From the NCBI GenBank assembly GCA_963281155.1, contig CAUJLY010000005.1, positions 2,170,001 through 2,234,000 on the forward strand: DNA of 64,000 nucleotides, given 5' to 3'. Below are positions 10,412 to 20,945 of the stretch, one piece after another. The translations under genes and the position numbers were made by a program. Position 1 is the first letter of the stretch; every line of letters begins with the position of its first letter. Under the pieces are notes generated by a model, which saw nothing but the letters and a program-made list of their open reading frames with translations, did not search any database and had not been told where the DNA came from. This stretch comes from Rhabditophanes sp. KR3021. Taxonomy: Eukaryota > Nematoda > Chromadorea > Rhabditida > Alloionematidae.

Positions 10412-11890
10412 ATGGGATATTATTTTAACATTGGGGTTTTTGCACTTTTGCTTCTTAATACTATATTTTGTCAAGATGATCAGGGCAGAAATTCTAGATA
10501 TAATCAAGGTGGAATAAGTACCTTTAATCCACAATCTAGTTTTGGAAGTTCTCAAGCTTCGGCATATAAAAGTCCTAGTAACATGAATTATTACCAAGGA
10601 TTTAGTCCTGATACTTCTAGATACGGAGATCAAAATTCTGTCGATCCATTCTTTTATTATTCAAATAACCAAGGGAACGGGCGAAATTATTACAATCAAA
10701 GAAATACACCATCAGCTTATAATTCAGGAAATCAGAGAGATTCTTCATCAGATACTTCTTCAGGAAACAACAAGGATGCTTCATTGGATAATTATTACAG
10801 TCCAGGAAGTCAAAATCAAAGAGATGCTCCATTATATTTCAATAATTATCAAGGAAATCAAAAGGATGCTTTATCAAATAATTATTATAGTTTCGAGAAT
10901 AATAAAGATTCTTCTATTGCTTCTAGTTATGGTCCGGCAAGTCAAATGCAAAGGGATACTCCTTTAAATTATAATAATTACCCAGGAAATCAAAGAGATT
11001 CTTCATCAACTAATTACTATACTCCAGGAAATAACAAGGAGTCGTCTGCTAATTACAGTCCAAGTAATCAAGTCCAAAGAGATGCTTCTAAAAATTCAAA
11101 CGCTGGTCTTAATACTAACTACAACGATTGGTATAATTCACCAAGAAATCAAAACCCAAATTTTGATAGTAATAGCAGAAACTACATTTCAAATCAAGAT
11201 TACTCTGCGGGCCAATTCGGATTAAATCAAGATGACCAAAATGATAAATATGGACCAATACAAAGACAATTTAGAAATGGTAATAACTACCAACAAAACA
11301 GCCAATATGGTCCAAGAAACGTGAATGACGATTCTTATTCTAGACAATTACAAGATCAATCTAATCAAAATGGATTTTATCCTGCGATGATGTATAATAA
11401 TCCATATAGTTATCAAGGGTATTCCCAACAACAATCAAACAACCAGTATCCTGGATATTCTCAACAACAATCAAGCAACCAATATCCTCAACAACAATCC
11501 ATCAACCAATACCCAGGGTATCTTCAACAACAATCAAACAACCAATATCCAGGATATCCTCAACAGCAATCAAACAACCAATACTCAGGCTATAATGGTT
11601 ATCAACAAATGACGTATCCCCCACAAAGAAATCAAGGAGTTTCATCAAATAACCAAGTAGGTTCATCGAGCAACCAAGATTCATTAGCAAATTCAAGACA
11701 ACAATCCTTAGATGATGCTCAAACTAGAAATGATTTGTTAAGTCTCTTCTTGCTTCAACCGCAGAGACAAAATTGGGATTCACCTAAGACAGACTCTTCT
11801 ACTGCTTTGCCTATTTTGTCAAGAGACAAAGACATTGACAGTAACAGTAATGAAGAGGGATCAGGTGATGTTGACATTTTATTGGTTTAA
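10412..11890 (+). CDS. Secreted Asn/Gln/Ser/Tyr-rich low-complexity protein (492 aa)
   Basis: One exon. A signal peptide (MGYYFNIGVFALLLLNTIFC) is followed by about 450 residues dominated by N, Q, S, Y and G. The first half is punctuated by an imperfect cycle of QRDSSS / NNKDSS / NNYYSPGNQ blocks (residues about 90-240). Residues about 325-400 hold tandem copies of QQQSNNQYPGYS. The C-terminus (from about residue 430) loses the bias and ends in an acidic tail, EEGSGDVDILLV. Such prion-like extracellular proteins occur in cuticle, eggshell, silk-like or adhesive secretions. I recognise no domain, so the role is unknown. The open frame survives a highly repetitive sequence, which argues that it is a real gene. 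Confidence 0.8.
   Translation: MGYYFNIGVFALLLLNTIFCQDDQGRNSRYNQGGISTFNPQSSFGSSQASAYKSPSNMNYYQGFSPDTSRYGDQNSVDPFFYYSNNQGNGRNYYNQRNTPSAYNSGNQRDSSSDTSSGNNKDASLDNYYSPGSQNQRDAPLYFNNYQGNQKDALSNNYYSFENNKDSSIASSYGPASQMQRDTPLNYNNYPGNQRDSSSTNYYTPGNNKESSANYSPSNQVQRDASKNSNAGLNTNYNDWYNSPRNQNPNFDSNSRNYISNQDYSAGQFGLNQDDQNDKYGPIQRQFRNGNNYQQNSQYGPRNVNDDSYSRQLQDQSNQNGFYPAMMYNNPYSYQGYSQQQSNNQYPGYSQQQSSNQYPQQQSINQYPGYLQQQSNNQYPGYPQQQSNNQYSGYNGYQQMTYPPQRNQGVSSNNQVGSSSNQDSLANSRQQSLDDAQTRNDLLSLFLLQPQRQNWDSPKTDSSTALPILSRDKDIDSNSNEEGSGDVDILLV
11446..11595 (+). repeat. Tandem coding repeat (QQQSNNQYPGY)
   Basis: Four to five imperfect 33-36-bp copies inside the Asn/Gln-rich gene, built on CAACAACAATCAAACAACCA. One unit is shorter (QQQSINQYPG), as expected for slippage. 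Confidence 0.7.
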
Positions 11891-12267
11891 TTTGTGTTTA
11901 TTTTGAAGTATATAAATATTTTGTTCTTTATTAATTTGATTTTATAAAAAAATGATTTCTTAGTGGTCTATAACTGACCTGATAAAACTAAAAGTAAAGT
12001 TGTCTGATTTAAAAAAGTTATTGTTGATTGAAAGTATTTTAATGTCAACTGAGTTAAATATATTTTATAGTATCAATTGCCTTCCTTCAAAATAACTTTG
12101 TTTTTTAAAAACTGATTAGCATATCATAGTGTGTTTTAAAAAGGACAAGATGTTTACATACTACAAACTATTACAAAGACATCCTGTTCTAACAATCGTT
12201 TTGTGACTTACTCAAACGTTTGCATAATTTATTTTAGATTATTAAATAACCACCTTATTTTAAAGAG
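11891..12267. other. Intergenic, no gene seen
   Basis: AT-rich 3' UTR of the Asn/Gln-rich gene and upstream region of TANGO2. No open frame of note. Confidence 0.6.
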
Positions 12268-13173
12268 ATGTGCGTGACATTCCTATATTTAGATGATAAA
12301 AACCTCAAATCCAAATATAAGTTGATTGTTTTATCAAATAGAGATGAATTTCTCGATCGCCCAACTAAGCCTGCCGAATTTAAAGATGGAATATTATCTG
12401 GTAAGTTTAATACTATCAAAACGTAAATATTCTTTATAGGAAGGGATTTAAAAGATCCGTTAAATGGAACTTGGATTGGAGTTTCTAAAGAAAACAACGA
12501 ATTCAGACTCGGTATTTTGCTAGCAATTACAGAACCGCATTTAAAACAAAATGCGGAAGCCAGAAGTAGAGGTGCTATTATTTTAGATTATTTAAAAACA
12601 CCTAAATCCAATGAATTTAATGAGCAATTAGAAAAAGAGGCTTTCAATTATAACGGCTTTCAATTTTTGTCTATTTCTCAAAAAAAAGATCAGCCTTTTC
12701 AGTTTAACCGGCTTACAAGGTTGACTAAGTTATTTAACAACAAAGTTGATACTCAGGAATATGAAGCAGGTGTTTATGGATTTGGAAATTCTCATCCATC
12801 CACGCCGTACAAAAAGGTTGAGCGAGGCATTGAATTATTTAAGGAATTTGTTCAGTATAATATAATAAATAATGAACAGGTGGGTGAAGAGTTTGTTTTA
12901 CAGAAGTGTCTCGAAATTTTAAGAGATGAAAAGAAATGCCATCCAGATTACCAGTTTGCAAAGCAATACGAAAAAAGCGTGGATGAAATTTATCATGGCA
13001 CTTCCATATTTCAAAAGCACCCAAAAGAATTCAGATACGGAACTCGTACTCATACAATTATCTTGCTGGATCATAATAACACCTGCACTTATTACGAAGT
13101 CAATGTTGATAATGTGAATGAAGATGTTGACACAAATGAGTGGATAACCAGGAAGAATGTTTTTCAATTATAA
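12268..13173 (+). CDS. TANGO2: TANGO2 homologue (NRDE family), 288 aa
   Basis: Exons 12268-12400 and 12440-13173, joined as SG|RDL across a 39-nt intron. The protein starts MCVTFLY and carries the N-terminal NRDE-family hallmark LSNRDEFLDRP (residues about 22-32), then SGRDLKDPLNGTWIGVS, the usual G.TWLG block. Further family blocks are VYGFGNS and, near the end, RYGTRTHTIILLD. The length equals the family's usual 270-290. TANGO2 proteins are cytosolic/mitochondrial; loss in humans causes metabolic crises, and a role in haem handling or lipid metabolism has been proposed. Cys2 becomes the N-terminal nucleophile-type residue after Met removal, as in the family. High confidence in family, biochemical role not settled. 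Confidence 0.93.
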
Positions 13174-13644
13174 GTAGTATAGTTTTGTTGTATAAACTTT
13201 ATCTTAATTGTGTTTTGAATAAATTAACAAAAAATTGCTATTCTGTACCACATGATGATGTCTTTTTGCGACATCCTTTATTTGAATAAATCTTTTTTCC
13301 TTAACTAACCGTCCTACGCTCATTTACAACTTCATTAGGCATGCAATATCAAGAGCCAGCTAATAAATATTAGTTATACACGCCCTGCCTTTTCCTTTTC
13401 TGCCTTTCGTACCCTACTTTTATTTAAATAAAATTCCTAATTTGCCTTATATCCTCGAGCTTTAATTAATTGTTAACTTTCTTTAAATAGAAATTCAACT
13501 AATTTATTTTACCCTTCTTTTTACAAAACTTTTACGCGGCTAATTAAAAAGGATATTTGTTAAAAGACAAATAAAAGACCTCAATCAAAATTTATTTTTA
13601 TTTCATTTCAAATTTATATTTTTCTTACAAATTGATTTTCAGCC
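13174..13644. other. Intergenic between TANGO2 and the G-alpha gene
   Basis: TANGO2 3' UTR and an AT-rich spacer; no other gene seen. Confidence 0.6.
13218..13223 (+). promoter_or_regulatory. Polyadenylation signal AATAAA of TANGO2
   Basis: AATAAA 45 nt after the TANGO2 stop. Confidence 0.45.
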
Positions 13645-14762
13645 ATGGGAGTTGTTAACAGTAATCAAAGAAAAGCTATCAAAAATAGCAAGACTATTGA
13701 CAAATCTCTTTACAAAGACGGTAAACGAAGAATTCGAGAGAAACACCAAGGTATTAGGTTACTCTTTTTAGGTTAGTTAAATTTGATATTTCCTTGCTTT
13801 TAAGTTATTATTTAGGCAGTTCCAATTCAGGCAAGAGTTTAATCTTTAAGCAAATTCAGATAATGCAAACTAAAGCAACACCACTTCAAAAAGCACTAAA
13901 GCAAAAATACTTCATTTATTACCATGCATTACAAGAGATGAAACACATTTTAAATACCATTGCACCGCACAAGTTAACCTTAATGTCGAAGCAAAATATT
14001 CTACAAGCAGCTAAAATTAGGACCTCGTTAAACTCAGCTAATGGACTTAATTTTACAATGGCAAATTATGCAGCTCTTAAAGAACTTTACGATGACGTTA
14101 TTGTTAAGACAGAAGTGCGAACAAATAATGCATTTTATCCTCAACATTTCTCATCTTATTTTTTAAATTTGCTGACTACAGTTAATTTTGATAATACTCC
14201 TGCGCAGGAAGGCCCCAGTAGCTGCATTGGTGTTCATGAAGCTTCCTTCAAGTTGAACCATTTTCGATTAATATTTTATGATGTTAGTTGCCAACTTTGT
14301 TCTCACAAAAAATGGATCCATCAATTCAACGACATTCATTTTATAGTATATGTGGTGTCGTTAGCAGACTTTGACGAACTAACACCTTCAAATAGTAACA
14401 AAATGCATGAGTCAATGAATGAATTTGAGAGAATTTGTAACAATAATTTATTTGAAAAGAAAAGAATCATCTTGTTATTCAACAAAATAGATCTATTTAA
14501 AAATAAAATTACACTAGGTTCCTCAATATCTCAAACCTTTGGAGATTATGATGGTCCAAATGAATATGAAAGTATGCTAGCGTTTGTCAAAGAAAAATTC
14601 AAGCATGTAAACAAGAATTCAAAAACATTTATTTGGTGTCATCAAACATGTGCTACTGATATTACAGCTATTGATAACGACTTAAAATATATTCTTCTGA
14701 ATGCACTTGAAATAATGAAAACGTATCTGATATTGGAAGCGATCGAGGATTTCTACTTTTAG
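13645..14762 (+). CDS. Divergent heterotrimeric G protein alpha subunit (357 aa)
   Basis: Exons 13645-13771 and 13816-14762, joined FL|GSSNSGKS. Length is that of a normal G-alpha. The N-terminus MGVVNS fits the MGxxxS myristoylation signal. The P-loop is GSSNSGKS (usual GAGESGKS), G4 is LLFNKID, G5 is TCATDI, so guanine binding is plausible. Switch I and II are abnormal: where the family has RVKTTG this protein reads PSSCIG, replacing the catalytic Arg by Pro and the magnesium-binding Thr by Cys; switch II is DVSCQ instead of DVGGQ. The C-terminal helix ends EAIEDFYF instead of the usual CGLF/Y. Either a specialised subunit with very slow hydrolysis and a different receptor choice, or a gene losing function. 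The complete open frame argues for expression. Confidence 0.87.
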
Positions 14763-14973
14763 CACGGACTTGGTTTATCCAAATCTGGGGAGCTAGTGCA
14801 AGAGGCAGCCATCAAATTGGAACATTTATTCGAATCAAAATATATGGATATAATGTATAAATTGCGACTTCAGAATCAAATACTGTAAAAAATAGAAGTC
14901 AGATATGAATTATTTATTTAATATTTTTACTAAAACACAACTTTTATCATTAAATTAATTTATATGTATTTTA

Positions 14974-15276
14974 TCAATCCTTGACAGCCGTTCCTGATCC
15001 TTCAGCATTGTTTACGAATAATTCATCTGACGGAAGCTTAAACTCATTTGATGATTGTTTAGCATTAATCAATCTAACATCATCTCTTAGTGATTCCTTG
15101 TGGTTTTGTTCATTGAAAATATATCTTTCGCAATTAATAAAAAGCTTCTCACATCCATTAGCTTGTTTTGATTGAAAATTTTTAAAAGTGGTTTCATCAA
15201 TAGCTAAGCTATTGCAACACACAAATGAGGAAAACAAAACAATTATGAAAGGCAAAGTAGTTGGCAAGACTTTCAT
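14974..15276 (-). CDS. Small secreted protein, unknown (100 aa)
   Basis: The Met at 15276 opens a signal peptide (MKVLPTTLPFIIVLFSSFVC); the longer frame starting at 15417 adds a non-hydrophobic leader and is less likely. The mature part has two conserved-looking cysteines (NGCEKLFINCERYIF) and ends EGSGTAVKD. No domain recognised. The gene is tail-to-tail with G-alpha and head-to-tail with UQCC1. Confidence 0.5.
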   Translation of the reverse strand: MKVLPTTLPFIIVLFSSFVCCNSLAIDETTFKNFQSKQANGCEKLFINCERYIFNEQNHKESLRDDVRLINAKQSSNEFKLPSDELFVNNAEGSGTAVKD

Positions 15277-15498
15277 TTTAAAATTGTGTAATAATTTATT
15301 CAAAGCAATTTCTTTAAATGGCTTTTCTAGACATTCCATCCACATATTAAATTTATTTAAATGTATGGAAATGTTTTGTAAAAATAACTTAAACATGATG
15401 CATTGTTCGCACTTCACATCCTTTAATCATAAACAATGGAAATAATTCGAAACTTTTATTTATTTCAACTATTAAATTAACAACGAATCTATTATCAA

Positions 15499-16318
15499 TT
15501 ATTTTAATGCTAAAGGCGATTCTAAATGTTTCCAGACACCTACACCATCGACCAATAAATCTGCCGTCTTAATTGTTTCTAAGTATGCGACTGTTGATCT
15601 CATATACTTGACAACATTATTCATACATATAGGATCAAATTCTCTCGATAAGTATAAATTTCTCCAAACAGCCCCAGCTAACTCAGCATCACTTTTTAGG
15701 AAAGCTTCGTCGTATTCAAACAAAGTTTGTAGATATAAAGCATGCATGTGTTTGATATCCGACTTGGAAGTCATTTTTTCATTTAATTCTTTGCTAATAA
15801 CGTCTAATCTTTTATCGATATCCATCCACATTGCTGACAAGACACCAGTTCGAAGTCTTTCGTAAGCATCTATATCCATTGAAGTATGCATGCGCATCAA
15901 AACCATCCAAACGTGCAATAAAGATAATTTGTACCACGAAGCCATAGTATCAGGTAAGCCAAAGTTGTCTTGTAAAGTCAGAAAAGCAAAATTATTTGCA
16001 CAATTAAAGTACAGCTGTGAGGCACTTTTGTCTAATAAACTGGACATCTCGGGATCCAAGACATTTTTCTTTACGAAGAAGGATTTAGCAGCATTAAAAA
16101 CTCTGTAAAATGGCATAGGTAAAAGAGGAGGCTTTTTGGCAATTTCCTGAGCTACATATTCATCTACAGTTAAAGGCCTATATTCCTAAAAGTACAATCA
16201 AAATTAACAAAATTTAAATTTAATGGATCTTTACTTTTTTAGCAGGAACATTATGATGAATTGCAGATAGGCAAAAACGTCGATTTAACTGAATTCCCGT
16301 CCTTGCAATTTGGTTCAT
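15499..16318 (-). CDS. UQCC1: Ubiquinol-cytochrome c reductase assembly factor 1 (UQCC1/CBP3), 256 aa
   Basis: Exons 16235-16318 and 15499-16185, joined AKK|EYRPL across a 49-nt intron. The N-terminus MNQIARTGIQLNRRFCLSAI is basic and hydroxylated, a typical mitochondrial targeting presequence. The rest is the ubiquinol-cytochrome c chaperone domain: the block DTMASWYKLSLLHVWMVLMR with the W-x-x-x-x-L-HVWM signature, then DIDKRLDVISK and FEYDEAFLKSDAELAGAVWR. The protein helps translate and fold cytochrome b for complex III in the mitochondrial matrix. It is transcribed divergently from PUS1, whose first Met is 45 to 87 bp away. High confidence. Confidence 0.92.
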
Positions 16319-16405
16319 AACTGTGTTGTTAATTATTAGATTAGAATACACTGTCTACCAATCTTGATCTTGACCACTCTTGAATGGAAAATTTTGGAGC
16401 TTGCT
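16319..16405. promoter_or_regulatory. Short divergent promoter between UQCC1 and PUS1
   Basis: Only 87 bp separate the UQCC1 ATG (16318, minus) from the likely PUS1 ATG (16406, plus), so both promoters must overlap. Both products are mitochondrial, which makes joint control plausible but not shown. No TATA box is seen. Confidence 0.5.
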
Positions 16406-17799
16406 ATGCTGCGTAGATATTTAAAAAGTATTGCAGATAAGACCATTTGTTTATTAAAAATGCCTAGTCATGTTGATAAAAGTACTTCCCATGCTGAGGG
16501 CACGTTGCATGAAGTTATTGCAGGAAAAGTAGAGAAACCTGAACAGGGTGAAGTTTCTAAACCAGTAGTCAAGACAGGGGAACAAAAAGCACGTAAACCA
16601 ACATTGCGAAAGTATGCTTTGCTGCTGGCTTACCAAGGCAAAAACTATTTCGGCATGCAAGTAAGTGTTTTATTAATTGATTTATAATCATATAACTTCT
16701 ATTTTAGCTCCAAAAGAATCAAGAAACTGTCGAAAGCCACTTATTAGATGCACTACACAAGTGCGGATATATCAATGACCACGAAAAGAATGAGATCTAT
16801 TCATTCCGCTTTCAAAGAGCTGCTAGAACAGATAAAGCTGTTTCAGCTGTCAGACAAACCTGCTCAATGTTCTTACCTAAAGATTTTGGAGTTAATATCG
16901 ATGGTCATCTAAAATTAAATGAATTTTTGCCGAATGATATCCGAGCTTTAGGTTTTAGAGTGGCAACGAAAGGATTCCACTGTCAAAAAGACTGTAGCTC
17001 AAGAACTTACTCCTACACTGTCCCTTCTTATACGTTTGCTCCGACAAATGAATTAAGTACTGATGATTATAGACTCTCCCCAGAGCAGGTTGGGGAAGTC
17101 AATGAGATTCTTAATATCTATAAAGGGACTCACAATTTCTTCAATTATACTAGTAAGAGAGATAGTGATGACAAAAGTTGTATTAGATACATCATTGACT
17201 TCAAGCTTGGAGAACCTTACAAGTACGTGGATGATATTCACAAGAAAGAACATGAGTTTGTTACTGTCTACATCAAAGGTCAAAGTTTTATGCTCCACCA
17301 AATCCGGAAGATGATCGGTATGACTATCGCGGTTATCAGAGGCTTCACAACTAGAAGCGAAATCCAAAGAACCTTTGAAGGAATTCGAATGGATGTGCCC
17401 AAAGCTCCTGGTTTGGGACTAGTGCTTGAACAAGTCCATTATGATGCTTATGACAAAAGATGGAACAACTCTCATCCGACTTTAGACAATTGGGGCGAAG
17501 AAGTAGATAAGGAAATTGAGAAGTTGAAGATGACTTTGGTTTATAAGGAGATTTTTGAAACGGAATGCCATAATTTTCATATGATGCAATGGCTGGCTGA
17601 TATGGACAAACATGATTTTCCTTCCGAACCATCTTCTGAACTGATCGCGAGCGAAGAAGTTAGCGGAATTAATTTGGTTGAAGCTGTTGTTAATGAAGCA
17701 GGTCCAACGGAAACAATTGCTGTAGTTGATATTTTAGTTCAAGAAGAATATGGTAAACTAAAAGAAGAAATTACAGAAAGTAGGGATCCAATTGTATAA
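16406..17799 (+). CDS. PUS1: tRNA pseudouridine synthase 1 (TruA family), 448 aa
   Basis: Exons 16406-16660 and 16708-17799, joined NYFGMQ|LQKNQ across 47 nt. The start MLRRYLKSIADKTICLLKMP looks like a mitochondrial presequence; an in-frame Met at 16364 is also possible, and Met 16460 would give a non-targeted form. The TruA catalytic motif is QRAARTDKAVSA with the nucleophile Asp, preceded by LLLAYQGKNYFGMQ. Later blocks are CSSRTYSYTVPSYTF, GTHNFFNYTSKR and SFMLHQIRKMIG, all diagnostic of PUS1. It converts uridines to pseudouridine in cytosolic and mitochondrial tRNAs and some mRNAs. Length agrees with metazoan PUS1. High confidence. Confidence 0.95.
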
Positions 17800-17840
17800 C
17801 TTTAAAATTGTTATGTGTTTTTAACTGTTGTTATTCCTTT

Positions 17841-17846
17841 AATAAA
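17841..17846 (+). promoter_or_regulatory. Polyadenylation signal AATAAA of PUS1
   Basis: AATAAA 42 nt after the PUS1 stop codon. Confidence 0.5.
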
Positions 17847-17884
17847 GTATTTTATACAACCTTTGCTTGTTTTTACTGTTTTAT

Positions 17885-18440
17885 GGTATATCCAAATACG
17901 AAATGTTTCACTATGCTATCACATTTCTTGGTCAATTGAATGTAACTAACTATCCATGAAGGCAATATGCTAGTCCGCAATACATCGAAAACTTACGCCT
18001 TAATATATTGCCGTGGATTCGAGCAAAGTTTGACAATAAATCTTGAATTTTTCAGCAAGATAATTCAAGAAACCATGAATCAAATATGACTAAAGATTTT
18101 TTGGCTGACGAAGAAGTCGATGTAATTGCTTGGCCAGTTTAGTTCCCTGATCGAAATATTATTGAAATTGTCTGGAATCTGATGGAACACGAAGTTTGCA
18201 AGAATACACAATTTAAAGACTAGCAGAAGCTTATTATAGTCATAAAGAAGAGTGCTCGAAATATGAAGTCCTCTGTCATCAAATCGTTGTATAAATAGTT
18301 TCCAGGACGATTATTTAGTGATGTGGAAGCAAAAGACGCTCAAAAAAGCATAAACAAAGATGACGAAGATAAAACGGGTTTGAATGAGACTTTTTTAAGG
18401 GTACCTCAAACTTTTGTCGGGAAATTTTTAGTATTTTTGT
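17885..18440 (+). mobile_element. Tc1/mariner transposase relic
   Basis: Conceptual reading with stops gives PQYIENLRLNILPWIR, then IFQQDNSRNHESNMTKDFL with the second catalytic Asp (FQQDN), DVIAWPV, and FPDRNIIEIVWNLME, the family's SPDLNPIENxW block with the third acidic residue. The tail FPGRLFSDVEA also fits. Four in-frame stops inactivate it, and the first Asp region and DNA-binding domain are missing. A possible terminal-repeat remnant, GGGTACCTCAAACTTTTGTC, lies at 18399-18418. Clearly a dead element, probably old. Confidence 0.75.
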
Positions 18441-18771
18441 CATAACTCACAAGTTTTATGATTAAAAAATAAATGTATATTATGTCTTATGTAGTTTTTG
18501 GTTCTCTATCTAAGAGTACTAATTGCATAATCATAGCTGCAATATATCAAAAGTCATAGAGTACCCCATTCGGCCTGTGAATAAAATTTCATATGTATTG
18601 TACGATAAAGCGACTTAGTTTTTAGAATAACTGTCACTTTTTGCACGTCGGCAAAAATACGTGAGTAAAACAAAGTCCAAAGTGATATGGTAATTATATT
18701 TTATGTATAAAGATCATGATATTAATTTTTTATAAGTTCATAATTGAATAACAACAAAATATCTTATTGAC

Positions 18772-20301
18772 TCACTTCTTTTCTTCTTTAATATCCATCT
18801 TTAACGGCACCATTTTTTCGTGAAATATAAACCACAGCGAAACAGTACTTAATCCAAGACAGGATAACATAATCCATACAGCTTTAGGTCCATATCCGGC
18901 ATAGACAATTGAAACAGTAGTTGGCGCAATTAATTGTGCGATTCCACCAAACATTTGCAATAAGCCATGTCACGTCCCCTGTCTTCTGGGGCCAAGAATT
19001 CTTGAAAATAATGTGTTAATGAAGCTGTTAACTGTAGGAAAAGCTGTGCCGAAGCATAACGAATAAGCTCCGAAATAGAGATAAATATTAATTGGGGAAA
19101 GATGTTCGCACCAAGTAAATTTATCTGTGTCGCATCCTATTAATTCAGTTGATGAGTTAAGATTTTCTAGCTTGGAAGAAGCATACATTGTTACTTGACC
19201 TTTGTAGAAGGGATATGGATACGTTATGAAGTGAAATACTGTTAAGATCATGATTCCGATCATTACATTTCTGCGGGTCTTTCCACTAAATAAAAGATTT
19301 TATTAATTATCATTTTTATTAACTTACTATTTCCCGATGTCTGCTGAAATGAACAGTATATACACGATAAGTGCCGCAGTGCCTTGAATTCCCTGAGCAA
19401 TAGATATAGTCTGGATCGTTTCTGCCTTAGTTAAATCAAACATCATCATTGCCATAATTGGTCCCATCGTTGATAAACTAGCATACAAAAACATTTGCGT
19501 AAATCGAGTCATAAAAGCAATAGCTACAGCTTGTCTGTCAAATGGAGGAACTATTATAATTTTATCACTTGATTTATCTGAGCTTTCATTAGCTAATCCA
19601 ACATACTTTTCTCGGAAGAAAATGTTGATTAGTAAAATGGAACCAGCATTTGTAATAACAGCCAAAATAGCTGGCATCGTGTAAATATTGATATCAATGA
19701 AACCAAATAAATTAATTCCTGGGTAAGACAAAGGAGAAAATAATATATTAAAACTTGGTCCCATTATTATGCCAAAAGCCATCCCTCCAGATATTAAGGA
19801 CACTGCCTTGGATCTGTCTTTATCAAGGGAAGCTGTCGCTGCATATGATCTCAGTAAAGAAACACTCGAAGTTCCAACACCTGTAATCAATCTACTTACA
19901 AGCATTAACTCCTTTTGGCCACTCGACATTTGACTCAATATAATATACAAGGCATTTCCCACCAATTGACAGACTAAGCCAATATACAACGGAATTGTAA
20001 TTCCTTTTAATTTATTTGACCACCACCCAAAAGCAGGTGAGCATATAATATTACCGATTGCATAAGCTCCAACAACATATGAAAAATATTCTACTGTGAC
20101 TGTAGGATCAATCTACGAAAAAATAAATGAATATATTTTATAAGAACTCACAATTTGAAGATACGGCCAGATTGTAGAGAAAAAAATACTATATTGGATA
20201 TTGGTCGAAATAGCTAGAAAAGCTCCGATATACATAGATCGCCATGGAGTAACTAAATTAACGTCACTTTTGGAATTAAAGTCACTAACACTACTTTTCA
20301 T
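18772..20301 (-). CDS. Major facilitator superfamily transporter (MFSD8-like) with in-frame TGA
   Basis: Exons 20152-20301, 19328-20112, 18772-19285 give 482 codons and about twelve hydrophobic segments. Start MKSSVSDF at 20301 follows a Met at 20322 that would only add MITINFI. Helix 1-2 region reads WRSMYIGAFLAISTNIQYSI and TVEYFSYVVGAYAIGNI; the MFS loop motif appears as GWWSNKLKG; helix 4-5 region reads SRLITGVGTSSVSLLRSY. This matches the MFSD8/SPX-type branch found in multiple copies in nematodes; substrate unknown. Codon 417 (18970-18972) is TGA in the middle of GPRRQGT-stop-HGLLQMFGG, after which 65 further codons complete the last two helices in the same frame. So it is either a very recent nonsense mutation, a readthrough codon or a sequence error. 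Confidence 0.82.
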
Positions 20302-20945
20302 AATAAAGTTTATAGTGATCACTTTGAAAAAGGTTTAATATATAAACGCGAGCGAAACATAAGCTTAATAGAATCTGTCCATGAGAAAATGATGTTTGCT
20401 ACGGAGATCGCTATTTTCGATTCATTTCTGTGATCAATGCCATCTATTCACCTTTTTAGCATTTCGTCGTTGAGGATAATATGAATGGTGTCATTTTGTT
20501 CACTAAACACATTAAATTAAACCAATGGATTATGAAATATAAGTAGCTTGCATTTGTCTATACATTAAAATGAGTGATGAAATAAATAATGTGTCGATCT
20601 TGAGCAATAAAATGGACCTGATATTTACAACATTCAAATCAAATATTAACGTAAATCAAAAAACATGTTCAAAATATACTTAATTATAATTCTTTCCAAA
20701 TTTGTCCTGTTGCTGTAAGCTTTGACTAACCATCCATCAATTAAATGGTCATAATAAATATTATAATGAACAGTTAAGATGTATGCCAATGGATGGTAAA
20801 ACCTTTTTCCTGAATTTGTTCCACTATCTAGGATGTCAAAACAGGAAAAACATCACTTTAATTTTAAACTGGATTTGGTTAGATGGTGGGATATAAAAAA
20901 TGGATGAAATGAATTATTTAGTTTGTTTTTGTAACCAATTTCGGT
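20302..20945. other. Divergent intergenic region with TATA box of next gene
   Basis: Upstream region shared by the minus-strand MFS gene and the plus-strand secreted Lys-rich gene. No open frame of note. Confidence 0.6.
20892..20898 (+). promoter_or_regulatory. TATA box (TATAAAA)
   Basis: TATAAAA 54 bp before the ATG at 20946. Confidence 0.5.
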
